A stretch of DNA of 64,000 bases from NCBI GenBank assembly GCA_013373205.1, contig JABXIG010000004.1, positions 1-64,000 on the forward strand, in the 5' to 3' direction. Below the pieces are notes generated by a model. That model had not been told where the DNA came from and searched no databases. It worked only from the letters and a program-made list of their open reading frames with translations. Both the position numbers and the translations under genes were made by a program. Below, one piece after another: positions 16,095-26,171 of the stretch. This DNA comes from Methylocystaceae bacterium (GTDB lineage: Bacteria; Pseudomonadota; Alphaproteobacteria; Rhodospirillales; Terasakiellaceae). Every line of letters begins with the position of its first letter. The stretch's first letter is position 1.

Positions 16095-17639
16095 CTACTT
16101 ACGCTTTACCGCGCTCTTTAAATCACCCAATCGGGCAACGCCTAGGAAGTGAGCAGACACAAAATAGACAATTAATCCGGCCAAAACCAGTGCCAACAAA
16201 GACAGGATTCGCGCGATCTGCCCCGCCGCAATATAAGGGGCGAGCAAGATCATCAGCCCATAAAGCGCCCCCCCCATCAATCCACAACAAAGAAGGATGC
16301 GCAGGAACTTTGATTTTAAACGTTGATCCAGAGAAAAGAACCCGCGTTTCTTCAGGACAATCGCCAATAAAACGGTATTGGTCCAAGCCGAAATAACCGT
16401 TGCTATGGCAAGACCCACATGTAAAAACGGTCCCATCAAAATCAGGTTAAAGACGATATTCACAATCATACAGACACCCGCAATCACCATTGGTGTCTTG
16501 GTATCGCCGCGCGCAAAAAAACCGGGGGTTAGCGCTTTATTCAAAACATAAGCTGGCAAACCAAAGGCATAAACAAACAAGGCCGACGATGTTGCCAAAC
16601 TATCTGCGTTGGTAAATTGATTACGTTCAAACAGGATACTGACGATCGGGTCAGCAATCACCATATAAGCCACCGCGGCAGGTAACGTCAGAAAGAGTGA
16701 AAACTCCAACGCCCGGTTCAGACTGTTCATAGCCCCGGTTTCATCACCACTACGCAACTGTCTGGATAACATCGGCAACAAGGCTGTGCCCACTGCAACA
16801 CCCACCACTCCCAACGGCAATTGATTAATCCGGTCTGCGTAAAACAAAAATGAAATTGACCCCGTTGGCAACAAGGTTGCGATCATCATATCGACCAGCA
16901 AATTGACCTGATAGATACCCGCACCCAATGCACCGGGTATAATGCGCTTGACCATCAGCTTTACATCTTCATCCCATCGCATAAGACGCAAGCGCAACGT
17001 CATATTATTTTTCACACAGTTCCAGAACAGCCAAATAAACTGCACAACACCAGCTGCAAAAACGCCCCAGGCCAACGCATGACCGGGTGTTTCCAGGTAT
17101 GGCGTCAATCCCAAAATCGCCCCAATCAGGCAGATATTTAAAAGAACAGGTGTCGCAGCGGCAGCGGCAAATTTATTTAATGAATTCAACACCCCTGCCA
17201 TTAGGGAAACAAGTGAGATAAATAATAAATAAGGAAAAGTAATGCGTGTCAGATAAACAGCCAGATCAAATTTTTCCGGCTCATCCATAAAGCCGGGTGC
17301 AAAGATCTGCATGGCCCAAGGCATGGACAGTTCCATCACAATCAACAGGCCAAGCAATATCCAGAACAAAAAGGCAAAAGCTTTTTCGGCAAACTCTTTT
17401 GCGGTATCTGCCCCATCGCCTTCCATTTTTGATGCAAACAGCGGAACAAAGGCCGCATTAAAAGCCCCTTCGGCAAAAAGACGACGAAAGACATTGGGAA
17501 ATTTAAAAGCGATGAAAAAAGCATCCGCAACAGGCCCGGCACCCAAGATCGCCGCCACCAGAATATCGCGTGCAAAACCAAGGATACGACTCAGCATCGT
17601 ATAACCGCCAACGGTCGCAATGGAACGCAACAAGGACAT
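16095..17639 (-). CDS. murJ: Lipid II flippase MurJ
   Basis: MurJ moves lipid II across the inner membrane for peptidoglycan synthesis. The 514-residue polytopic protein begins SLLRSIATVGGYTMLSRILG and continues with FARDILVAAILGAGPVADAF and AFKFPNVFRRLFAEGAFNAA, the hallmarks of the family, with about 14 membrane helices. It lies upstream of the chemoreceptor gene on the same strand but 186 bases away, and diverges from panD. Identity is secure. Confidence 0.97.
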   Translation of the reverse strand: MSLLRSIATVGGYTMLSRILGFARDILVAAILGAGPVADAFFIAFKFPNVFRRLFAEGAFNAAFVPLFASKMEGDGADTAKEFAEKAFAFLFWILLGLLIVMELSMPWAMQIFAPGFMDEPEKFDLAVYLTRITFPYLLFISLVSLMAGVLNSLNKFAAAAATPVLLNICLIGAILGLTPYLETPGHALAWGVFAAGVVQFIWLFWNCVKNNMTLRLRLMRWDEDVKLMVKRIIPGALGAGIYQVNLLVDMMIATLLPTGSISFLFYADRINQLPLGVVGVAVGTALLPMLSRQLRSGDETGAMNSLNRALEFSLFLTLPAAVAYMVIADPIVSILFERNQFTNADSLATSSALFVYAFGLPAYVLNKALTPGFFARGDTKTPMVIAGVCMIVNIVFNLILMGPFLHVGLAIATVISAWTNTVLLAIVLKKRGFFSLDQRLKSKFLRILLCCGLMGGALYGLMILLAPYIAAGQIARILSLLALVLAGLIVYFVSAHFLGVARLGDLKSAVKRK

Positions 17640-17782
17640 CTCTTTTCCTTAACCCAAATCCGAATAGTTTTCTCTTTGTAGCCTGAAAGGGGTAAAGAAT
17701 GTATAAAATATGCTGGCTCAAATCGTAAAAAACGTTATAACGCCAAACAAACTTGAGACACATATTTGTGAAAGAAAAAACC

Positions 17783-18322
17783 ATGATGAAAGTTGTGCGC
17801 GCCAAATTACATGGCATCCGCGTCACCGGTGCGGATTTGAACTACCACGGTTCTATCACCCTTGATCCTGAACAATGCGAACTCGCCGGGATCTATCCGA
17901 TGGAGTTTGTTGATATCTGGAACAAGCAAAGCGGTGCGCGCATTTCAACTTACGTTATCTTTGGGGAACCGGGCTCCAAATGCTGTATCCTTAATGGTGC
18001 AGCGGCACGTACATGTCAAAAAGGTGACGAGGTTATTATCTGTTCGGCAGACTATTGCAAACCTGAAGACCTTTATGATCTGCAACCCACCATCCTGACC
18101 TATTTACCGGATAACGACGTGGATCAGGTTTTGAAATATGATGTTTTCCGCAGTGAAAACCGCGCCTATGATTTCCGCATCATTGATGCTGAAACCAACA
18201 AGGTCGAAGATTGCCACACCTATCCCAACGTCGATATCAACAACATCCGCAAAGATTTGAAAAAACGCGGACTGGATGATAAAGACGTAGAAGCTTTTGT
18301 TGAAAAACACCTAATGCGCTGA
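17783..18322 (+). CDS. panD: Aspartate 1-decarboxylase with C-terminal extension
   Basis: PanD makes beta-alanine for pantothenate and CoA synthesis and self-processes at a Gly-Ser bond to form a pyruvoyl cofactor. The ATG at 17783 (or 17786) gives about 179 residues. The cleavage motif NYHGSITLD has Gly-Ser at 23-24; [26 protein letters not shown] and LNGAAAR supply the usual Lys, Arg, Thr, Tyr and Asn residues. Family members are normally 115-130 residues; here about 60 extra residues follow, with a [16 protein letters not shown] start and a charged helical end. csaA follows eight bases later. Confidence 0.88.
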   Translation: MMKVVRAKLHGIRVTGADLNYHGSITLDPEQCELAGIYPMEFVDIWNKQSGARISTYVIFGEPGSKCCILNGAAARTCQKGDEVIICSADYCKPEDLYDLQPTILTYLPDNDVDQVLKYDVFRSENRAYDFRIIDAETNKVEDCHTYPNVDINNIRKDLKKRGLDDKDVEAFVEKHLMR

Positions 18323-18329
18323 GGTTGTG

Positions 18330-18668
18330 ATGAAAAAAGACCAGATCATCTATGACGATTTCGCCAAAGTTGAAATGCGCGTGGGCCAAATCCTCAGCGT
18401 CCAAGAATTCCCGCGCGCGCGAAATCCGTCTTATAAGGTCGAGGTCGATTTCGGTGATCTGGGCACCAAATGGTCTAGCGCCCAGATCACCAGCTATTCA
18501 ATAGAAGAATTGATCGGCAAACTGGTCATCTGTACCGTCAACATGCCGCCCAGAAATATCGCCGGATTCCAATCCGAAGTCCTGATCATGGGCGCCGAAA
18601 ATAAAAACGGCGATGTGATTTTACTGAGCACTGATACGGATGTCCCGCTGGGCAGTGAAGTTTATTAA
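18330..18668 (+). CDS. csaA: tRNA-binding/secretion chaperone-like protein CsaA
   Basis: The ATG at 18330, preceded by GAGG, gives 112 residues. CsaA is a dimeric OB-fold protein of the Trbp111 tRNA-binding group with reported chaperone activity. Signature segments are [37 protein letters not shown] and [19 protein letters not shown], close to B. subtilis CsaA over the full length. It probably shares a transcript with panD. Its 3' end overlaps that of fghA by four bases. Confidence 0.93.
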   Translation: MKKDQIIYDDFAKVEMRVGQILSVQEFPRARNPSYKVEVDFGDLGTKWSSAQITSYSIEELIGKLVICTVNMPPRNIAGFQSEVLIMGAENKNGDVILLSTDTDVPLGSEVY

Positions 18669-19528
18669 GAACGCCCCAAATACCCGTTCAAGAAGCGTAA
18701 ATGGTCTTCGATGAAGCTGGCGATGAAGTAATAGCTGTGATCATAGCCCGGTTGCATTCTTAAGGTTATGGGAAAATCGACGTCTTTGGCCACTTTCACA
18801 AGATTTTCCGGCTTTAATTGGTCTTGCAGGAAATTATCACTATCACCTTGATCAATCAAAATGGGCAAGCGTCCTGATGCGTGGCTCATCAGCTCGCACG
18901 TATCATAATCAGCCCAGTCTGCTTTATTGTCGCCCAGATAATTGCTAAAGGCCTTTTGACCCCATGGCACTTTCATCGGATTAACAATGGGACTAAAGGC
19001 GCTGACGGCCTGATAGCGATCCATGTTTTTAAGCGCTATACTTAACGCCCCATGCCCGCCCATGGAATGACCGCTGATGGCGCGTTGATCGCTGACGGGG
19101 AACGTGCTTTCAATCAATTTCGGCAATTCATCCACCACATAATCATACATGCGATAGTGTTTGGACCATGGCTCTTGCGTGGCGTTCAGGTAAAAACCCG
19201 CACCATGCCCGAAATCATAAGCTCCATCTGGGTCATCGGGCACATCTTCACCGCGTGGGCTGGTATCCGGTGCGACGATAATCAACCCCAGTTCCGCCGC
19301 AATGCGCATGGCACCGGCTTTTTGCATAAAGTTTTCATCGGTGCAGGTCAGACCCGATAACCAATAGACAACCGGAAGCTTGGCCCCTTCGCTTGCCTGA
19401 GGCGGCAAGTAAATGGCAAAGCGCATGTCGCAATTTAACACACTGGATCGATGGCTATATTGTTTATGCCATCCGCCAAAACATTTCGTTGCGCTGATAT
19501 TTTTCAAGGCTTGTGTCATGTCAGCCAA
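18665..19528 (-). CDS. fghA: S-formylglutathione hydrolase
   Basis: The enzyme hydrolyses S-formylglutathione to formate and glutathione, the last step of glutathione-dependent formaldehyde detoxification. The 287-residue alpha/beta hydrolase has [13 protein letters not shown] (56-68), the acidic [14 protein letters not shown] segment, the nucleophile in SGHSMGGHG (Ser155), [11 protein letters not shown] (Asp) and GYDHSYYF (His). It follows frmA by 18 bases on the same strand and forms an operon with it. Confidence 0.96.
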   Translation of the reverse strand: MADMTQALKNISATKCFGGWHKQYSHRSSVLNCDMRFAIYLPPQASEGAKLPVVYWLSGLTCTDENFMQKAGAMRIAAELGLIIVAPDTSPRGEDVPDDPDGAYDFGHGAGFYLNATQEPWSKHYRMYDYVVDELPKLIESTFPVSDQRAISGHSMGGHGALSIALKNMDRYQAVSAFSPIVNPMKVPWGQKAFSNYLGDNKADWADYDTCELMSHASGRLPILIDQGDSDNFLQDQLKPENLVKVAKDVDFPITLRMQPGYDHSYYFIASFIEDHLRFLNGYLGRS

Positions 19529-19546
19529 GCTCCCTTTTGTCTGATT

Positions 19547-20695
<1,149 letters not shown>

Positions 20696-20755
20696 TTAAT
20701 ATAATTATTGCGATAAAGTAAAATAATAGCCGTTTTATCAAAAGATTTTTTACAT

Positions 20756-21640
20756 ATGGCAATAATGAATAAATGGGAAGGCGTCACTGAATTTGTCAGT
20801 GTTGTAGAACAGGGCAGCTTTACCAAAGCCGCCAAACAGATGGGTACTTCCATCGCCCATATCAGCCGCCAGATCAGTAGCTTGGAAAATAGGCTGGATG
20901 CGATCTTGCTTTATCGCACCACAAGACGTGTCAGCCTGACTGAATTGGGCGAAATTTATTACCAAAGGTGCCGCCCCCTTCTCGAAGCTCTGGGCGAAGC
21001 TGAAGATGCGGTGTCAGATTTACAGGATACTGCCAAAGGTCGTTTGCGCATAACCACCCCTGTGGCCTTTGGCGAGTTAAAAATCGTCCCGCTCATCAAT
21101 GATCTGCTCAAAACTTACCCAAAACTTGATCTGGATATCAATCTGACCAATCGACAACTTGATCTTGTGACCGAAGGGATTGATCTTGCCATCCGGGTCG
21201 GCCATTTGGACTCCTCAAGCCTCAAAGCCAAAAAACTAGGAAAACGCGATCTGATTACCTGTGCCTCACCCGCCTATATCACATCGTATGGGGAACCCCA
21301 CAGCCTGTCCGAACTAGACCATCACAGCTGCCTGTTAGGGACATTGGATCATTGGCGCTATCGTGAAAACGGCCTGCCGAAATCCATTAAAGTCAAAGGT
21401 CGTATGCGATGTAACAACGGCCCTGCCCTTGTCAAAGCAGCCCTGGACGGGTTTGGCATTGTCCAATTACCTGACTACTATCTCAATGATCATCTTAAGG
21501 TCGGGACCCTGAAACCGCTTCTCATCCCCTTTAGTCCTGAAAGCGAAGGCATTTGGGCCGTCTATCCCCCAAGCCGTCACCTATCGCCCAAAATCCGCAT
21601 GGTTATTGATTTCATGGCGCAGAAAATCAAAGGATATTAA
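20756..21640 (+). CDS. LysR-family transcriptional regulator, divergent from frmA
   Basis: The 294-residue protein has the LysR winged helix (about 5-62: FVSVVEQGSFTKAAKQMG, AHISRQISSLENRL) and a periplasmic-binding-like effector domain from about 90 on. It belongs to the large group related to AaeR/DmlR-type regulators (RVSLTELGEIYYQRCR). The divergent arrangement with frmA, separated by an AT-rich stretch, suggests control of the formaldehyde operon; the effector is unknown. The 3' end overlaps the nikR end by four bases. Confidence 0.9.
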   Translation: MAIMNKWEGVTEFVSVVEQGSFTKAAKQMGTSIAHISRQISSLENRLDAILLYRTTRRVSLTELGEIYYQRCRPLLEALGEAEDAVSDLQDTAKGRLRITTPVAFGELKIVPLINDLLKTYPKLDLDINLTNRQLDLVTEGIDLAIRVGHLDSSSLKAKKLGKRDLITCASPAYITSYGEPHSLSELDHHSCLLGTLDHWRYRENGLPKSIKVKGRMRCNNGPALVKAALDGFGIVQLPDYYLNDHLKVGTLKPLLIPFSPESEGIWAVYPPSRHLSPKIRMVIDFMAQKIKGY

Positions 21641-22044
21641 ACTTTTTCCAAGGGAACCACATGTAACCAGCCATGCTTTACGCCGGTTTGGGACGTAATG
21701 CGATTAGCCATGTCACGAACTTCTTTGACCTGGCCTTTCAAAACAGTCGTTTCCAGACAGTTTTCAGAATCGACATGCAAATGCAAGGTGGCCGCCGGGA
21801 TATCGTGATGATGATGGTGTTCCTCCACAAGGCGCGAAGAAAGCGTGCGTTCTTTGTGATTATACATATAGACCACACAACCAACGCAGTTAGCCTCCTC
21901 GTTAGAGTCAACTTCCTGTTCAGCAATCAGATTACGAAGCGCATCGCGGATACCTTCTGAGCGGTTTTTATAGCCTTTCAGCTCAATCAGCTGATCAAAT
22001 TTTTCCAGCAGATCATCTTCAATTGTAATTGTAACACGTTCCAT
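21637..22044 (-). CDS. nikR: Nickel-responsive regulator NikR
   Basis: I chose the ATG at 22044 (MERVTITIEDDLL), giving 135 residues like known NikR; an upstream extension of 19 residues is unlikely. The N-terminal ribbon-helix-helix is residues 1-45 (YKNRSEGIRDALRNL). The C-terminal ACT-like domain carries the nickel ligands: the EEHHHHHD run, LHLHVDSENC and the cysteine in that segment. With nickel bound it represses nickel uptake genes. A good NikR box lies just upstream, shared with the divergent HupE/UreJ transporter, so both genes are probably under its control. Confidence 0.94.
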   Translation of the reverse strand: MERVTITIEDDLLEKFDQLIELKGYKNRSEGIRDALRNLIAEQEVDSNEEANCVGCVVYMYNHKERTLSSRLVEEHHHHHDIPAATLHLHVDSENCLETTVLKGQVKEVRDMANRITSQTGVKHGWLHVVPLEKV

Positions 22045-22073
22045 TTTCTTACTTTCTAGATTGCATGACATGG

Positions 22074-22106
22074 AAAGTATGATATTTTTAAATTTCATCA
22101 TACTTT
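22074..22106. promoter_or_regulatory. NikR operator
   Basis: AAAGTATGA (22074-22082) and TCATACTTT (22098-22106) are exact inverted repeats. They contain the known NikR half-sites GTATGA and TCATAC. The spacer is 15 bases; the E. coli nik operator has 16. The site lies between nikR and the divergent HupE/UreJ gene. Confidence 0.85.
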
Positions 22107-22137
22107 TATTTAAGATAATTATAAGGGGTGTTTCTTT

Positions 22138-22725
22138 ATGAAACGATCATTCTTTTTCAGCTTTTTCCTGACGGCGATTGCAGCCTTGCCGGCCCTTGCT
22201 CATACGGGCGTTGGTGAAGCTTCCAGCCTATCTTCTGGCTTTGGTCACCCGATCGGGGGCCTGGACCACATTCTGGCCATGGTCGCTGTTGGTATTCTTG
22301 CCGCCCAACAAGGTGGTAAAGCAATCTATTTAATCCCGGCTTCATTCATCGTTATGATGATTTTTGGCGGTGTCATGGGCGTCAGTGGTGTTGCACTGCC
22401 ATTCGTTGAAATCGGCATTATGGGCTCTGTCATTGTTCTGGGTGCCGTTATTGCACTGGGTCGCCAATTCACAGTCCCTATGTCTATGGCTTTGGTCGGC
22501 TTTCTCTCTATTTTCCACGGTCACGCTCACGGCACAGAAATGCCGTTGAATGCCAGTGGTATGGAATATGGCCTCGGCTTCATCGCAGCCACAGCCCTCT
22601 TGCACCTGGCCGGTCTGGGCCTCAGCCTGCTGATCGCCAAAATCGACAACAAAATCACCCCGCTTGCCATTCGCGCCAGCGGCAGCGCCATCGCTGTTTT
22701 GGGTGTGGTTCTGTTTGTGATTTAA
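22138..22725 (+). CDS. HupE/UreJ-family nickel transporter
   Basis: The 195-residue membrane protein begins with a signal-like segment (FFFSFFLTAIAALPALAHTG) and has about six membrane helices. HPIGGLDHILAM (37-48) is the family motif that binds nickel, and FHGHAHGTEMP in the middle is the second histidine-rich signature. HupE/UreJ proteins are permeases supplying nickel to hydrogenase or urease. No hydrogenase or urease gene is in this window. Transcription is probably repressed by NikR from the shared operator. Confidence 0.93.
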   Translation: MKRSFFFSFFLTAIAALPALAHTGVGEASSLSSGFGHPIGGLDHILAMVAVGILAAQQGGKAIYLIPASFIVMMIFGGVMGVSGVALPFVEIGIMGSVIVLGAVIALGRQFTVPMSMALVGFLSIFHGHAHGTEMPLNASGMEYGLGFIAATALLHLAGLGLSLLIAKIDNKITPLAIRASGSAIAVLGVVLFVI

Positions 22726-22739
22726 GCCTCACTAAAGAG

Positions 22740-22777
22740 TTCAAAAGGTCAGTGTGTTTCCTCACTGGCCTTTTGAA
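22740..22777 (+). terminator. Strong hairpin after the nickel transporter gene
   Basis: TTCAAAAGGTCAGTG (22740-22754) pairs with CACTGGCCTTTTGAA (22763-22777) with a single wobble and an eight-base loop. The T run is inside the stem rather than after it, but the position fits a terminator. Confidence 0.7.
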
Positions 22778-22852
22778 TGTCCGCTTTTAAAGCACTTTTC
22801 TTTTATTAATGATCCTGCAATAGTGCATCTTGATGTTTCATGGAGACTTTAA

Positions 22853-24040
22853 ATGCACATTGAATCGATAAAACTCAAAAACTTCAAAAGCTTTCACGAT
22901 ACTGAAATGCTTGATATCCCGCGCTTTTGTGTCATTGTTGGTGCCAATGGAAGCGGTAAGTCCACCTTGTTTAGCGTTTTTGAATTTTTACGCGAAGCAT
23001 TAGCCAGCAATATCAATACCGCCCTTGTCAAATTGGGGGGCAGCCGTGGCTTCCAAGAAGTACGAAGCCGTGGCGCGCAGGGAAATATTGATATTGAACT
23101 CAAATTCCGTGAAACGGATACCTCGCCTTTAATCACTTATTTTTTATCTGTTGGCGTCAAGGATGGACGCCCTATTGTCGCGCGTGAGATTTTGAAATAC
23201 CGTCGTGGCAGTGGCGGGCGACCGTGGCATTTCCTGGATTTTTCCAATGGAGTTGGTGTTGCTGCTATAAACGAAATTGAAAATATACCTGACATTAAAG
23301 AACTAGACAGAGAAGAACAAAAACTTCGCTCCCCCGATATTCTTGCCGTCAAAGGCCTTGCACAGTTTGAACGTTTCCCCGCCGTGATGGCCCTTGGTAC
23401 CTTGATTGAAAACTGGCATATCTCAGACTTTCACATCAGTCGGGCGCGTCCTGAACAAGAAGCTGGTTATGCTGAACACCTTTCAAGAGAAGGGGAGAAC
23501 CTCTCCCTTGTTACAGAATACCTCCATTCACGACATCCCAAAATCTTCAACACAATCTTGGATAAACTTACGCATCGGGTACCAGGTATTACATCAGTTG
23601 ATGCCAAGACAACCGAAGAAGGCCGTGTTTTATTAAGGTTCCAAGATGGGGCATTTGAAGACCCATTCCTTGCACGATATGTATCTGACGGCACGATTAA
23701 AATGTTCGCCTATCTGGTCTTATTGTACGACCCAACCCCACACCCTTTATTATGTGTTGAGGAACCGGAAAATCAGTTATACCCCAACCTATTGTGGGAG
23801 CTTGCCGAAGAGTTCAGGGCTTATGCTGAAAGAGGTGGACAGGTTTTTGTTTCCAGTCACTCCCCTGATTTCCTCAATGCTGTAAAACTTGAAGAAGTGT
23901 ATTGGCTCGTCAAAAAAGAAGGGCGCACACATATTAAACGAGCACAAGATAATAGCCAAATTGCAGCCTACATGGCTGACGGGGATCAAATGGGTTATCT
24001 CTGGAAGGAAGGTTTTTTCGAGGGAGCCAACCCACAATGA
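22853..24040 (+). CDS. AAA family ATPase (AAA_21/OLD-like), first gene of a putative defence pair
   Basis: The 395-residue protein is an SMC/RecF-type ATPase: it starts MHIESIKLKNFKSFHDTEML, has the Walker A GANGSGKS (30-37), an ABC-like middle, the Walker B LLCVEEPENQLYP near residue 302 and the H-loop VFVSSHSPDFL near 333. It lacks a TOPRIM nuclease domain; that function may be supplied by the next gene, which overlaps it by ATGA. Pairs of this ATPase with TOPRIM-like partners (OLD, RloA/RloB, PARIS, AbiL) are known or suspected abortive phage-defence systems. The specific activity here is inference. Confidence 0.88.
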   Translation: MHIESIKLKNFKSFHDTEMLDIPRFCVIVGANGSGKSTLFSVFEFLREALASNINTALVKLGGSRGFQEVRSRGAQGNIDIELKFRETDTSPLITYFLSVGVKDGRPIVAREILKYRRGSGGRPWHFLDFSNGVGVAAINEIENIPDIKELDREEQKLRSPDILAVKGLAQFERFPAVMALGTLIENWHISDFHISRARPEQEAGYAEHLSREGENLSLVTEYLHSRHPKIFNTILDKLTHRVPGITSVDAKTTEEGRVLLRFQDGAFEDPFLARYVSDGTIKMFAYLVLLYDPTPHPLLCVEEPENQLYPNLLWELAEEFRAYAERGGQVFVSSHSPDFLNAVKLEEVYWLVKKEGRTHIKRAQDNSQIAAYMADGDQMGYLWKEGFFEGANPQ

Positions 24041-24588
24041 GCCAGCTTGTCTGTTTTCTGGAAGAACCTTCAGCCAGAGAAATGCTAAAGGGTCTGCTTC
24101 CAAAGGTTTTACCTGAAAATACCTACGTGCAATATGTTGTTTTCGAAGGAAAACAAGACTTAGAAAAGCGCTTGCCTAAACGATTAAAGAACTGGCAAAT
24201 TCCAGACACAAAATTTCTTGTATTAAGGGATCAAGACAGTGGAAATTGTAAAACAATAAAAGAAAATCTTGTTAAAAAATGTGCTGATGCGGGTAAGCCA
24301 CAAACCGTTGTTCGTATCGCTTGTCATGAATTGGAAAGCTTTTATCTTGGGGACTTAAAAGCTGTAGCCCAAGCCATTGGTCCAGCTGAAGTTCAAAAAA
24401 TGCAAACAAAATCCAAATTTCGTAAACCAGACGAACTTGCTAACCCCGCAGAAGAGTTAAAAAAATTGGCACCCGAATATCAAAAAGTTTCAGGCTCCCG
24501 TGCAATTGGTCCCTTATTAGACATTCAACATAATACATCTGATAGCTTTAATATATTAGTCAAAGCTATAACAAAATTATTTTCGTAA
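24037..24588 (+). CDS. DUF4276-family TOPRIM-like protein, partner of the AAA ATPase
   Basis: The 183-residue protein has the acidic pattern of DUF4276: CFLEEPSAREML with Glu9/Glu10, VLRDQDSGNCK (62-72) with Asp65 and Asp67, and ACHELESFYLGD (95-106) with Glu98/Glu100. These fit the E and DxD metal residues of TOPRIM folds. The start overlaps the ATPase stop by four bases, so the two are coupled. Its last 12 bases overlap the end of the converging thpR, suggesting the cassette inserted tightly against core genes. It is probably a nuclease or effector; this is not proven by sequence. Confidence 0.85.
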   Translation: MSQLVCFLEEPSAREMLKGLLPKVLPENTYVQYVVFEGKQDLEKRLPKRLKNWQIPDTKFLVLRDQDSGNCKTIKENLVKKCADAGKPQTVVRIACHELESFYLGDLKAVAQAIGPAEVQKMQTKSKFRKPDELANPAEELKKLAPEYQKVSGSRAIGPLLDIQHNTSDSFNILVKAITKLFS

Positions 24589-25119
24589 GCCATATCTTTC
24601 CAGCACTTCATATTCTGCGCCATGGCGGGTTAAGTGGGAGCGAAAAAGGGTAAACCGGGACACGGTGAAAGCTTCAGTTTTTAAAACATTATGTGCTTCC
24701 ATATAGCTAAGCGCCTGCTCTGACGGTGTTTTCTTGAGGCGCGCAATCGTGACGTGGGGTTTGTATTTGCGTTTTTCCGCCTCAATCCCAGCTATTTCAA
24801 CAGCACCTCTTACTTTATTCTGTAGATGATGCAGGGCCACCACATCACCTTTCACTCCTGCCCAGATGGAAGACGGCTGGTGCTTATGGGCAAAACAATT
24901 CAATTCAGCCAGATAGAGATCAAACGGATCAAAGCGGATCTTATCCAACCCGTGATGCAGATCTTCGGCCTGACCTTCGTCGATCTCACCGATAAAAAAC
25001 AGGGTAAGATGCATATTATGCGGTTCTACCCAGCGAGCTTCTTTCAAGCCAGAACACAGTTGTTCCAGCCTGTCCAAAACCGTACCGGGCAGTTCCAATC
25101 CAATAAAAAGACGCAGCAT
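24577..25119 (-). CDS. thpR: RNA 2',3'-cyclic phosphodiesterase
   Basis: ThpR/LigT belongs to the 2H phosphoesterases and opens 2',3'-cyclic phosphates in RNA. The 180 residues carry both catalytic HxTx motifs: HLTL (37-40) and HVTI (122-125). MLRLFIGLELP and the PHVTIARLKKTP context are typical. It is adjacent to an aldo/keto reductase gene (five bases) on the same strand. The 3' end overlaps the DUF4276 gene. Confidence 0.94.
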   Translation of the reverse strand: MLRLFIGLELPGTVLDRLEQLCSGLKEARWVEPHNMHLTLFFIGEIDEGQAEDLHHGLDKIRFDPFDLYLAELNCFAHKHQPSSIWAGVKGDVVALHHLQNKVRGAVEIAGIEAEKRKYKPHVTIARLKKTPSEQALSYMEAHNVLKTEAFTVSRFTLFRSHLTRHGAEYEVLERYGLRK

Positions 25120-25124
25120 ATTAA

Positions 25125-26171
25125 TTAAGGGGCTGGCGTCGGATTGTCGCGGTGAACCGCTTCAATATCTGCCAAAATTTCTTCTGAAAGATCTAACTCA
25201 TAAGCAGAAATGTTGGATTTTAACTGCTCCATTTTCGTTGCCCCAATGATAGAACACGTCACAAAGCTCTTTGTTTTCAAGAAGGCAAGGGCCATTTGGC
25301 TCATATCCAGACCATGTTTTTGCGCAACATCATGATAGGCTTGAATTGCATCAAGACCCCGCGGTTTGACAAAACGCGAATAACGTTCTGGCCAAAGAGT
25401 CAGGCGCGCGCCTTCGGGTTTTTTTCCACCGATATATTTCCCCGACAGTGTTCCCCCACCAAGTGGTGAATAAGCCAGCAGACCGATCTGCTCATGGGCA
25501 GTAACTTCGGACAGGCCAACTTCGAACTGACGGGTCAAAAGGTTATAGGGATTCTGGATTGATACAGGGCGCGGCCAGCCGTTCTTTTCCGACAAGCGCA
25601 CATATTCCATTGCCCCCCAAGCACTTTCGTTAGACAAGCCGAAGTGACGGATTTTGCCCGCTTCGATTAATTTGACCATAGCGCCATAGGTTTCTTCAAT
25701 GGGCACCGCCTTTGAAAAATCAGCTCCATCGGGATATTCCAACCGTCCAAAATAATTGCTCGGACGTGCAGGCCAATGGATTTGATAAAGGTCGATATAA
25801 TCTGTTTTAAGGCGTTTCAAACTGTCATCACAGGCCGCCAGAATGTCTTTTTCGGTCAGGCGTTTTGCACCATCACGGATATAATCAAAGGCATTACCCG
25901 GCCCGACCACTTTGGTTGCCAATATAATGTCGTTGCGTTTTTTGGTCTTTTCAAACCAACTGCCAATAATTTTTTCCGTTGCCGCATATGTTTCTTTGCG
26001 CGGGGAAACCGGGTACATTTCCGCCACATCAAAGATATTTACCCCTTGGGCCGTGGCATAATCCATCTGTTCATGACCTTCAGCTTCACTATTTTGTTCC
26101 CCCCAGGTCATGGTGCCCAGACAGACAAGGCTTACGTCAATGTCAGTGCGGCCTAATTTACGATATTCCAT
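25125..26171 (-). CDS. Aldo/keto reductase (Tas-like)
   Basis: The 348-residue NADP(H)-dependent oxidoreductase starts MEYRKLGRTDIDVSLVCLGT and keeps the AKR tetrad: Asp and Tyr in NIFDVAEMYP, Lys in IILATKV and His in LYQIHWP. GLLAYSPLGGGTLSGKY and the FVTCSIIGATKMEQL cofactor segment match E. coli Tas. Substrate unknown. The start codon overlaps the stop of the esterase gene by one base, so the two probably share a transcript. Confidence 0.93.
   Translation of the reverse strand: MEYRKLGRTDIDVSLVCLGTMTWGEQNSEAEGHEQMDYATAQGVNIFDVAEMYPVSPRKETYAATEKIIGSWFEKTKKRNDIILATKVVGPGNAFDYIRDGAKRLTEKDILAACDDSLKRLKTDYIDLYQIHWPARPSNYFGRLEYPDGADFSKAVPIEETYGAMVKLIEAGKIRHFGLSNESAWGAMEYVRLSEKNGWPRPVSIQNPYNLLTRQFEVGLSEVTAHEQIGLLAYSPLGGGTLSGKYIGGKKPEGARLTLWPERYSRFVKPRGLDAIQAYHDVAQKHGLDMSQMALAFLKTKSFVTCSIIGATKMEQLKSNISAYELDLSEEILADIEAVHRDNPTPAP

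Noticed and set aside
22853-24588. Assigning the ATPase/DUF4276 pair to a named system such as PARIS or OLD
   Set aside because: The second gene resembles DUF4276, not DUF4435 or a fused OLD nuclease, and no database search was possible. Only the general class is supported.
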